From Eublepharis macularius (Eukaryota; Chordata; Lepidosauria; Squamata; Eublepharidae), in the NCBI RefSeq assembly GCF_028583425.1, contig NC_072794.1, forward strand, positions 31,245,232 to 31,309,231: 64,000 nt of DNA, in the 5' to 3' direction. A program made the position numbers and the translations under genes. Of the stretch, positions 21,192 to 32,400 are shown piece after piece; positions within the stretch are counted from its first letter, which is position 1; each line of letters opens with the position of its first letter. The notes below the pieces were generated by a model. That model was not told the origin of the DNA and did not search any database. It saw only the letters and a list, made by a program, of their open reading frames with translations.

Positions 21192-21712
21192 TCCAATGTC
21201 AAACGTATAATGCAGTAACTAGTATCATCGCTTTCCATTTTTTCAGGCACTACTTTGACCATATGCATTCTCCTTCAGCTACCGTAAAACTTAAAATAAC
21301 TACACTCATCTCTTACAACAATATTTGTCTTCCATTTCCTTCCATTTATTAATATGGGAACAACTCGTTACTGTCACATTCACAGTACAAAAAGAGTTGC
21401 CTAAAATCATTAAATATTTTTGGAGGAACTGTTTCCTTTCATTATCATTTATAAATATTATTGAATAGCCTTCCTCTAAAATTAGCCATGGAAATAACTC
21501 TTTGAGACTAAAAAGCCTGCAGGGCTGGTGGCCGGAAACGTCTCTTAAGGTTCTACAATCTCTACTGACAAAACTTACATTTACTGGCATAGCTGCGTCA
21601 AGGTAGTCATGATGACTGATTAAAGCAGTAAGCCTGAAGAGCAATAAGGGAGAAATGTTAATGTGTTGAGAATAACCTTACAAATAAGCTCCCACAAGTT
21701 AATATTTGCTAG

Positions 21713-21887
21713 AGATGCCAACTCTGCATCGAGAAATTCCTGGAAATTTGTAGCCCAGGGAGGGACCTAAGTTAAGGTATAGAGCCCACCCTCCAAAGCC
21801 ATTTTCTTCAGATGAGCTGACCTCTGTGGTTTGGAGATCTGCTGTAATTCTAGGACATCTCCAGGCCTCACCTGGAGGTGTTACTTT
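21713..21887 (-). mobile_element. Interspersed repeat S1, diverged
   Basis: GAGAAATTCCTGGAAATTTG, AGCCATTTTCTTCAG and CTCACCTGGAGGTG appear in S1 order. Confidence 0.6.
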
Positions 21888-22273
21888 TATGGGCCCAACT
21901 TCCTACATATGTCTGGCTTACTAATTTGTAGCACATTGGCAAGCCTGAAGAAGAAGAAAAAAAAACTTAATTCTCTCTCTGTTTACAAAGATTCCTGATT
22001 AAATGGAAGCAATTTTTAATTCACCACAGGCAACCAGGGGTGTCATTTATAAAACTGTTTCAGAATATGGGTTAACCAGGCATGCCAAACCATGCTCTTT
22101 AGCTTCTACAAATGCCCATGTCTGGAGTAGCCTAATGACAACCCTCCAAGGGGTAATCCAAGTGGCTTTTGAATGTCCTCCCATGACTTGCACCCTTCTG
22201 TTCCATATCCCCATGCGCCTGTTACTCTGGGCAATGTGCTGCCTGTTGCAATTCAGCTGAAACCAACAACACT

Positions 22274-22448
22274 GAGCCAAGCTATAAGTGATGAATTACA
22301 CTTGCCTGGCAAGTGAACAGACTCACGTGTATTCCTCCCTGTTCACTTGCCCTCCACTTGATCACTACAGCATAAGTGGAGGGCAAGTGAACAGGGAGGA
22401 ATACACGTGAGTCTGTTCACTTGTAATTCGTCACTTGTAGCTTGGCTC
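22274..22448. mobile_element. Foldback MITE F1 (copy 2)
   Basis: The ends are GAGCCAAGCTA and TAGCTTGGCTC. The interior is a long palindrome with GTGTATTCCTCCCTGTTCAC. The flanks ACACT and ACAGT are a probable 5-bp duplication with one change. Confidence 0.75.
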
Positions 22449-23904
22449 ACAGTCAGCAGAGTCACAAGATGCAGTTTGACCTTGGCTATACCATTCAGTC
22501 TGCCGATGACGGATCACATGTATCAATGTTCCCCCCGCCCTCCGCCACCATACACACAAAGACTCATTGAACATCCTAAATTCATATGCCAAGGTTCCCC
22601 CCTTTTTGGTATGCTACTTTTCTGCGTGTTATGAGGTTTTTAGTTTATTTTCCACAGGAGACCCAAATATGCAACACTCCCGACTAACACATTGTGCATT
22701 CTGGTGTGGTACAGTCCAGAGAAAGCTGAATCATGCACTGCAGATCAACCCTAATTTGCTAGAACTTAACATTTACATTTAGAACTGGATTTTCAGCCTG
22801 AGGCATTACAATGTCTGGGATTCACTGTGCCAGTGCAAAACTGAGAACGCGGAGAGCTCTAGTGCGGCTATATCCTTAGGATACCTTCTAGAAGATGCAA
22901 GAGCTATATGAGCATTTCAATGGGTGATTTTTCATTGTACATGGAAAATTTTCTGCACTGTGATTCAGCTAGGGATCTTTTTAAATGTCTTTCTAGAGAA
23001 GCCATCAGGAGAGTCTGTGCAGACCTTGAGATGCCAGCCCAGGAGCGTACAGATTTTTAAGTCTTTAAACCCCACGGCAGGTTGTCAAATCCTTCCCGTC
23101 TCCCTACCATTACACACACCAGAGCTTGTGACCTGCTATTTTCTGTGGTATGCAGTTGGAGGTCACAGCACCCTTTGATATGATCTGATGTCCATGCATT
23201 TTCCTGCCTTGCTGCCTTTCAGCCGTAGTACCTTGGTTTCCACTTTCTCTCCCTCCCTTTGATATATATTTCCCAAATCAAAAGGACGCCCCCAGCGCAA
23301 AAGCTGTTCCGAAGCATTTGCACTCTGCAAAGCCCAGTAGCGTTCTGACACAGTGAATGTCTATGCAAGATCTATTTTAAGCAGTGCATGTGAGGTAATA
23401 AAACACAACATTGTATATGATGCTTCAAAAAGAGCTTCATGACTTGGATCTGCCTCGGGAATAGCATTTTTTCTCCTAAAGGAAGGGTCTGTATGTCCTT
23501 AAATGTTTGCAGAGCACCAACGTCAGTCTATGACTAATAAATAACAGTCAGTGATGAAGATACAGAATGTGATGGAGTTCAGTGCCACTTTTACCCACTG
23601 GTGCACGGAAGCAGAAGAATGGCAGCTTGCATTAGTGTCTGGCACACTGCGGAGGGATGCTCTTTTGAAACATGCGTGAAGTTCCTGTTCCTTTTAGGAA
23701 CTTCAGCACAAAACAGAAGACGAGCAGGATCAGCACCAGTTCACCCAAGTCGTCGTTGAAGGGGATTGACGGTCTGGGACCGAAAGGAAGAAACTCTGCA
23801 GGCAAACAATCCCAACCTGGCCTGCTTCCTCTTAGCACTGGGGCTTTTCAAGGAATAGATATTCAGGCAGCAGTCAAAATGTAAGATCGGCCACCAGTAA
23901 AGGG
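22449..23904. other. Unassigned DNA
   Basis: No exon with family resemblance was found. A plus-strand frame at 23672-23884 has no recognised domain or splice support. Confidence 0.45.
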
Positions 23905-24126
23905 GCAGCATGTATAGTGGTTAGAGCATCAGGCTAGGATCCGGGAGGCCCAGATACAAATCTCCACTCACCCATGATATACACCGGGTGTCTTTGGGCC
24001 AAACACTGTTTCTCAGAGTAACCTCCCTCACAGGGTTGTTGTGAAGATAAAATGAAGGGGGAAGCATAGTGTACGCTCCCGAGTTCCTTGAGGGAAGCAT
24101 AGGATAAAAATGCAATATATTTATTT
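23905..24126 (+). mobile_element. tRNA-derived SINE (complete)
   Basis: The head has the A-box region GTGGTTAGAGCATCAGGCTA and the B-box-like CCAGATACAAATCTC. The body has CCTCACAGGGTTGTTGTGAA and the tail GAGTTCCTTGAGGGAAGCAT, ending in AT-rich DNA. It resembles squamate tRNA SINEs. Confidence 0.75.
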
Positions 24127-25841
24127 CTTGTCTCCTATTAGGCTATACATCTACACTACAAATTTACATGACTTCTATAGTCATTTAACTGTCACAGTTT
24201 ACCCTGATCACTCCTAAGAAATTGTAGTTTGACAAGAGTTGCACAGCTGTTAAACCAGATGATGCCTGTACTGAGGACACACCCTGAGAATCACCAAGTA
24301 GACCCACTTACTTGACACATGCAAGGCCCGCCTTCTCTACTCTGGCTGGCAGTGACCTGGTCCCTTTTAAACTGGAGATGCCAGGGATTGAACCTACGAC
24401 CTCCTGCATACAAAGCAGATACTCTGCCAGTGAGCCACAGCCTCTCTTTTAAGAACCCCTGCAGCGTGACGCAGCTACAGCTTCTCTTCTGCCAGTCTCT
24501 TCACCCGCCCTCCCTTCCGGTTCGCTGCAGGACCAAATGAGAGCCCAACTGGCTACATCAGGCTCAAAGGGGAGAGGAAAGGATAGTGGAGAAGCAGGAC
24601 GGCAGGAACAGCAGCCGCATCTTCCTTCATGGCTGCAGAGTTACTAAAGAGAGAGCACCCAGCTTCCCAAATCTCACTTCTTCTAAACTAAGACAAACAT
24701 GCTCAGATGAAAGGTCTGTTCTGTATTATCCTTGCCAGTCAGCCATGAATATAATGGATGTGACCCCAAGTTGACAGGCGATTCCCAAAGAGACCTGTTA
24801 GCAACAAGTAGCCAACTCCCCAGTTTTGCTACCTCTAACCCTGCCCCATCTTCTTGCACGTAGCTTCTCAGACTCTGCCATGTATTGAAACAACTGTCTA
24901 TCTTTTCAGATGCTTGGGAGCTTGGACACTTGCTATAGTTATTCCATAACAGAAATGGCCAAATAAACCAAGAGCAGGAGGGAGCCCACATTCTGTTTGA
25001 AGGAGCTTTACGGTTGGCACTCCCACTATTTTGCAACTTCACACATAGCCGGAGGAAAGCTCCTCACCTGCTACTGGATCCTTTTACCTGGGGATTTCAC
25101 CTGGGACCTCCCTCATGCACAACTGATGCTCTACCACTGAGCCATGGCCCCGAACGAATGGAAACACGGCAGTATTATTATTCGCTGGCTCCCGCGTGGC
25201 ACTGGCTCCACCTCTTAACTGGCAGGGCTACAGATGGTGCCAGGTCAGGCTTGCAACATGCAGTATTCAGCTTTGTCCTGCACTCTGCCTTCCTGCATCG
25301 GCCACTTCCCTTCTTCCTGCTCCCCCTCAGCTTTGACTCTGATTGAAAGAGTCTCTCTTGGCCTGTCCTTTCTGCCTGGTGCCTTAAACCTCTGGCCAGT
25401 GGTCTTGGGCTCTCTGGCCGCACAAAGCCCTGATCCTGCAGTTACTCACTCTGGATTGGCTTTGGCTGCCCAGCGCAAAGAATTATTTACAGACAAGCCT
25501 GGTGTAGTAACACTTCAGGAAGCCCACAGTGAAGTGAATTCAGCATAAAACATAGACCAGACTTTATGCTCCCGAGGAAGAGCATCAACTACAATGGGTC
25601 TTATGTATGCAGGTATGCCTTAAATACACAGGTATGCTAATGCACAAACCGGAACCCAAAGCTGGCACAGGATTCTTGCTGCAATGTGTTTTCTACACAT
25701 ACCCTTCTTCCCCCCCACCTCTTCGCCTTCCCTTTTGCGTTCTTCTGCTGTGACAACACCAATGAAATTTCACAGATGGGAATGAATTTGGCTGGTGCAG
25801 GAAGCTCACGGTGTCTAAAGAGGGATCTGCCCCTCCCTGCC
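24127..25841 (-). other. Downstream flank and probable 3' UTR of RGS8, with SINE heads
   Basis: Directly left of the RGS8 stop codon the minus-strand transcript would run into this DNA. No polyA signal could be assigned with confidence. tRNA-SINE head fragments (minus orientation) lie at about 24355-24447 and 25075-25150. Confidence 0.45.
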
Positions 25842-26024
25842 CTAGCTGAGCCTTCTCTGGGTTTGAGACAGCAGGTCTGTGTAAATTTTGGACCTCAGGA
25901 ACCTGGGGTAAGAGTCTTTTTCCATAAGGCTGTGAATTTTCCCCTGGGCCTGGTCAAAGCAGGATGGGGATGGCTCTTGTATATTCCTTCTTGTCTCTTC
26001 CCGAGTCTGGAAGTCTATATTCAC
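25842..26024 (-). CDS. RGS8: RGS8 coding exon 5 (RGS domain, second half, and stop)
   Basis: It begins with the Val codon GTG after CTTTCTCAG and encodes [40 protein letters not shown] and [19 protein letters not shown]. The stop ends at 25842. The tail without the extra C-terminal stretch of RGS16 confirms RGS8. Confidence 0.98.
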   Translation of the reverse strand: MNIDFQTREETRRNIQEPSPSCFDQAQGKIHSLMEKDSYPRFLRSKIYTDLLSQTQRRLS

Positions 26025-29000
26025 CTGAGAAAGAAACAGGAAAATCGTTTTAAGTGAGGGTTGGTTTGATATAGTGTTTTGGGTACACTGTCCGATTCAG
26101 AGGTGATTCACAATTGCAGGCAGCAGCCCCAAGAACAATGCTCCTTTGCCAGCTTCCCATGCTCCTCTGAAAACATAGAATCGTGTGGGAAGAACCATAC
26201 CGCCCATGAGATCAGGGGTGTCCATGGATGCCATTGTGCCCACCGACACCATTCCTTGCACCCACCAAGTGTTTTGAGAAAGTGTTCAGGGCCCGATGGG
26301 CCTTCTGCCTAGCAAGGCTTCTGATTGGCTGTGTCAGAATTCCAAAGCTGCCTGGAGGCTCAAAAAGGTCGGGGAACCTTGCACTAGACAGCAACTAACA
26401 TTAATGTAGTTCTTTCCCCTGCTGCTGCTCATCCCATTTGGGTCCTGCATTCTGACATTGTAGAGTTCCTAGTCCCTCTCCACTTCCTTTTTTCTAAGGT
26501 TCTTCCTGCCAAAATAAATGTGTCACACATCTACTAACCTCTCGTGGCGCTTGCACATCAATGAATTCTTCAAAAATCCTCTGGGCCTTGGAAGCCAATT
26601 TGGCCGTAGACCGTGTCTTTTTGAACTCCTCACAAGCCAGCCAGAATTCCAGGTTTTCTTCACTAAATTCTGTCTTCAGGAAGGCTCGAAATGCTGCCAC
26701 TCCATCTGAAAAGAGAATACTATTTATTTATGACATTTTTAGCCTGCCTTTCTCTATGTCCTTGACTCAATAGTTACAATTCATTATGACAAAGCAACAA
26801 TTAACTCACTATGCAATAAACCTACCAAAGCAAACTCCAGAATCTCAGTTCCAAAACCAAATTATTAATTTTTTATTAAAATGTGTGCCTAAACAATTTG
26901 GCTTTGCACAGCCTCAAAAAAATTGACAATGTGAGGGCCTTCCACACAACTCCAAAAATCCATTCAACAAAATGTGGACTGCTACTGAAAATGCTCTGAC
27001 CCAGGCGGTAGTAATCTCCAGCTGCCAACAAGATTGCACTGTCAATAAAGCCTGATCCATAGAGTGGAGCTGCCACAAAGAAGCATATCAGGAGAGGCAA
27101 TTCTGTAGGCATGTGGACCTTAGAGCATGAAATGCCTAAAAGGTAGTAACTAGGACCTTGAATTAAACTTGGGAGGCTGACAGGCAGCCAGCAAAGGGTT
27201 TCCCAAATGGTGTGATATGCAAACTTTGCCAAGACCCAGCTAATAACCAAAGGACTACATTTTGCATCTCCTGAAGGTTCTGAATTGTCTTCAAGGGTAG
27301 CCCCATGCAGAGCACATTACTGTAGTCCAGCCCTGAGAATACTGTGCCCTGGATCAATGCAACCAAATCTGCAGAGTCCAAGTAAGAGGCCAACTTGTGG
27401 ACCAAATTAAGATTTCAAAAGGCACCTTGCAGCTGAGTTCACCTGCTTCTCTAACAACAAGGCAGGGACCAGGATAATTCCTAGACTCCTGACTAAATCA
27501 GGCAAGTTCAGTATTGTCACAAAGACTATGCGGAGTATATCATCCTCTAGATCAGCGATGGTGAACCTATGGCATGTGTGCCACAGCTGGCACGCAGAAC
27601 CCTCTCTGTGGGCACGCGAGCCAAGTCACCGATCGCTAGGTCCAGGGCTCATTTAGGGGGGACGCCTGCAACGGTGTTCCAGTAGCTCTGAGCAGAGATC
27701 ACATGGGTTTTGGCCCTGCCCACATGATTCCTCTTCCTCAAGGCTGCCTCCCTGCTGCCCATCTCTTTAGCAGCAGCAAGCGGAGGCAGCAGCCGGGCTG
27801 CTGGGGCTGGCTTTCTAAAGAAGAGTAAGCTGCTTTAATTTAACTTGCTTTACTTTCAGTCATGGCTCTTGAGTGAGGGAGAGAGAGAGTGCTTGCAAGC
27901 AGGGCTGCTGGTCTAAAGAAGGGCAAACTGCTTTGATTTAACTTGCTTTACTTTCAGTTGTGGCTCTTGAGTGAGGGAGAGAAAGAGAGTGCTTGCAAGC
28001 AGGGCTGCTGGTCTAAAGAAGGGCAAACTGCTTTGATTTAACTTGCTTTACTTTCAGTCGTGGTTCTTGAGTGAGGGAGAGAGAGAGGGAGAGAGAGAGA
28101 GTGCTTGCAAGCAGAGCTGCTGGTCTAAAGAAGGGCAAACTGCTTTGATTTAACTTGCTTTACTTTCAGTTGTGGCTCTTGAGTGAGGGAGAGAGAGAGA
28201 GTGCTTGCAAGCAGGGCTGCTGGTCTAAAGAAGGGCAAACTGCTTTGATTTAACTTGCTTTACTTTCAGTCGTGGCTCGTGAGTGAGTGAGTGAGAGAGA
28301 GAGAGATGTTAATTAGTTGGGAGTCTTGGGACAACTGTATGAGTTGTTTTTTCTTAACTAAAACCTCAGTATTCAGGTTTAATTGCAGTGCTGGCACTTT
28401 GAAATAAATAAGTTAGTTTTGTGTTGCAGTTTGGGCACTCCGGCTCAAAAAGGTTTGCCATCACTGCTCTAGATCTTAGTCTTCTCAACTAGCAATAACT
28501 CCATCTTGTCTGAATTCAACTTCAGCATGTTCTCCCTCACCCAATTAATCACAGCTGACAGATGTTGGCCTAAAATAGAAACATTAGCCTTTGGTGGCTA
28601 AGAAATAGTGATGGTACTAGGTATCATCTCTAAGTTCTGTAGTTACTAATGATTTCTCCCGAGATAAAAAAAGAATCAGGGATACCAGTGAACCCTGGGG
28701 AACCCCACAGAACAACTCCCATGCTGCTGAGTCCATGTCCCCCAAAACAATCTTCAGGATATGGATAGTGAAGAATGGTTTAAACCATTCCAAGGCAGTT
28801 CTAATTCCTACTTCTGTTTCTAAAAGATTGCATCATCAATCATATCAGATTTGACAGAAGCAATAAAGATGCACAATCTTCATTCATATGCAAACTTTGG
28901 TTATCCACTAGGACAACCAATGTCCTCGCCCTCCCACAGCCAGGCCTGAAACTGAATTGAAAAGAGTTAAGATTGCCTGAGTCATCCAGGAAACCCAATT

Positions 29001-29342
29001 GCAATGCTACTACTCTCTCAATCACCCTAGCCTGACAAGGTAAATTTCAGACACGTCTGTAGTTAGCTACATCATTCTTATCAGAGGAAGATTTCTTTAT
29101 CAATGAGCACATAACCATCTGCTACAACAGGTCTGGGGGGGGGGACTTAGTTTTGAGAACTGTTAGTGATACACATCACTGGTCCTCCTACCTTCTTCTG
29201 TCAAGATTTTATCAGCTGGGTGGGCAAGTTCAAGACCTTCACACCCCTGGGATTCTATCAGTGTTGTTCAGGAAAACAAGTCTCAAGCTATTCATAAAAA
29301 CTCCAATGGTACACCAGAAACTCCAATGGTACACCAGAGAAG

Positions 29343-29421
<79 letters not shown>

Positions 29422-32400
29422 TACTTAAATATCAAGAGCATTGTTATTATTCTGGAAAGTTATTCTGAAAATATCGGAACAATATTCCTAATATTTAATG
29501 AAAACTATAATCATGTCCTACCCCACTTTCCCACACCAAACAATAATTTTGCAAGTGCCCCTCCCTCAAAGACAGCAAGGGTGAGAATGCAGAGGAAGGG
29601 TCTGTGGCACATTGGCCCTTTAAACTTCAAAGAGCTGTGTTTTCAATAAGGGTGGACCTGGCTTCTAGAGTTTGGAAGGCAGGCTCAACTGATAGTTTTA
29701 TCAGTTGGGATGTATCAGCAAACTGTGGTTTGCCTGAACTGGGGAGCAAATGACATGAGGGGAGGGGGGAAGGAGAAGGAACACGTACCATGCCGTTCCC
29801 CATCTTCCAAGAAGATCAGAACATTATATGTAAATCAACCCAATGGATTCCAGATCAGCAGAGTGTATATTATACTCATGCATTCATTAAGAATAGTGGC
29901 AAACTGATGTAGATGCTTCACTAAGACAGAATTGTACCTCAATCTGATGAAAGATCACATATCTCATTCAGTCCATAAAATGCAAACTTCAGGCTCAGAT
30001 TTTACTTTGGGGGTGTGCACGGCAGGAAAAGGGGGTTTAACCCTTCAACCTCCATGCAAGTTTGTTATTTAAAATGGCTATCCCACTCTGCTATTAGCAC
30101 TTTAAAGGAGAAAAGCCATATCCCTTAAAAACACATAGTCGCTCCTTAAAATGATTGAAAGGTCATTCCTCCTCTCCCTTCTCAGCATGGTATTGAGGCA
30201 AATTGAGGCTGCATGAGCCTACAAACTTGCATTTTTTGGACGGATGGATGATCTTTGTCTTGTCTATTCAGTATCGAAGGAACTCACTCAGGGCCTTGCA
30301 CAATGATCAAACCCCCAAATTTCTGCAGAAAAGAGTAGGGGATCCAAAATCAGATTTTAAACCAAGACCCAGCAACAAAATACACTGCCATACCAGCTAT
30401 ATTCTCTGGTCCTTCGTTGATCCCACAGATTATTATTGACTTCCCTCATGGGAATTTTTGTTTCAGAATAACTGTAAACAGTTTTTCATCATGTGCCTGT
30501 GGATCATACTTTTGCGGCTTTCCAACATCCTTTTCTACTTGTACTAGATTTTCCGAAAACAGAAGGCTTGCCAGGAGACGTGAGGAGCTGAGCAGAGAAT
30601 CTAATGAAAGGAAGGCACTTTCTCATGATTGATACGCTGAGAAAGACCTCTGCTTCCCCTTTGCCACAGAAAGCTGCCTGGGGGATGCAGAAGGAAAGCT
30701 CAGCAGTTGGAAACTCCAGATCCTACAGGGACTTCAGCCAAGATGCCTGCTGCTCCATATATTCAGCAGCTGAATAAAAGAAATAAACTGGGATACAGGA
30801 TTGCTGAGGGGAACTATGACTTGCCTGATTTTCTACTGTGATTCCTAGTCTTCCCTTTAGGATGTTTTTAATACAGTATTTATACGAATGCTACTAGTGT
30901 TTTATTATATGTTTTTATTATACGTATTTAGTATGTTGTTAATCTGCTCTGAGCCTGCCCGTGGGGATTGCAGACTATAAATCAAATCAAATCAATACAT
31001 TCTCTGCCTCCAACCTTCTTCTACTCAGGCTCCCTGCTTACATGTTGTTTAAAACTTACCTTCACAGAGACTGAAGGAAGCCGTTGTGGCAAACAAAACA
31101 CATCTTTGTCTCTCTTTCAGTAATGTCTAGTAATACAAAATAAATGACCTGATGTTGCCATATTGTGAATATCTCTATCCTGTGTGGGGGTGCCAGCAAG
31201 CCTGAAGAAAAATGTCCTGTCTCTTTAATAAAGGCAGATGGTGTTTTTCATGGCCTGTTAAAGGGACAGGATGTCTTTTTCTTCAGGCAATTGGCAATCC
31301 TACCTGCAAGCGGCAGTCAGTGAAGTGGAGGAAAAATGGGGAAATGCAGGGGTCATTTCGTAGAAAAAGAGCTGGAGGAACTCATTAACATAGCTCATTA
31401 GCATATCTCATTAGCATATGCCACACCCCCTGACATCACCTATCCTGGCTGTTTTGGACCCAATCCTGGCCATTCAGGGCTGAAATTGGGCCCAAAATGG
31501 CAAAAGGGGGCTGAAAATGGCAGAAAAGGGGCCTAAAATGGTCAGGATTGGGCTGCTGCTGAGTGGGAGAGTGATCCACCACCTGTCAGAGGCCCAATAC
31601 GGGCTGTTTTGGCCCCTATCCAGGCCAAAATGGGCCCAAAATGGCTGAGAGTCAGGTGGGCGGGGCCACCTGACATGTGACCTCTTTGGGGAACTGCCGG
31701 AACTGCGTTCCGGTGCGTTCCCCCTCGAAATGAGCCCTGGGGAAATGTATTGTATAGTCTACATCTGGGTAATTGTAGACCCTGGACTTCATGTTCTTAG
31801 CTGCTCCCCTGAAGTGGAAGAACAAAGGTGGAAGAAAGTTGGGTGGTGCTCACCTGTCTCTAGCTATGGCCTCTGTCTGGTGTCCTCTTTACTGATCCAG
31901 GGTGGCAAGGTCCCTGGACTATTGCTCCAAAGTCTGGCCTTGAGGGCACCCTCATGTGTTTTGTATTAGTAAACATTATCAATAGAGAGTTAAGTCACAG
32001 AGCTGCTTTCTTCAGCAGAGCCACACATCTTCTGTAATGTCTGCTTCAGTCGTCAGTCAACCTGTTTAAGTTTCCTCATCCCCTTCCATTCTTCTTAGTT
32101 TGGCCTTTTTTGCAAAGGCAATTTTTGCCGCTTCTAGCCACATACCTCTTCAGGTTTTCTTCCGAATTCCTGATATTAACTCCCTCTTCAGATTTCAATG
32201 TGGCATTTCAATGGTTCTCTTCCAAATTTTCGGGAAAAAAATGGGAAGAGAACCCTTGAAGTTTCACATTGAAATCTGAAGGGCAAGTTAATCATTTGGA
32301 ATGTGGAAGAAAACCCAAAGAGACATGGAGCCAGAGTAGCAAAAATCGCCAGTGCCAAAAAAGATCTTTATCTGGTTTCTCATAATAGGGTCAATCTACA

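Larger units (their letters stand above)
26880..29070 (-). mobile_element. L2-like LINE reverse-transcriptase remnant (interrupted)
   Basis: On the minus strand the RT reads [20 protein letters not shown], then [18 protein letters not shown] and a [20 protein letters not shown] block. After the insert at 27553-28466 it continues with [20 protein letters not shown] and [12 protein letters not shown]. These are hallmarks of L2/CR1-group LINEs. Many stops and frame changes make it an old copy. It has the same orientation as RGS8 and lies in its intron 3. Confidence 0.75.

Noticed and set aside
27826-28305. Tandem units that might suggest a CRISPR array
   Set aside because: The units repeat along their whole length without unique spacers, and they lie inside a hAT element in a vertebrate genome.
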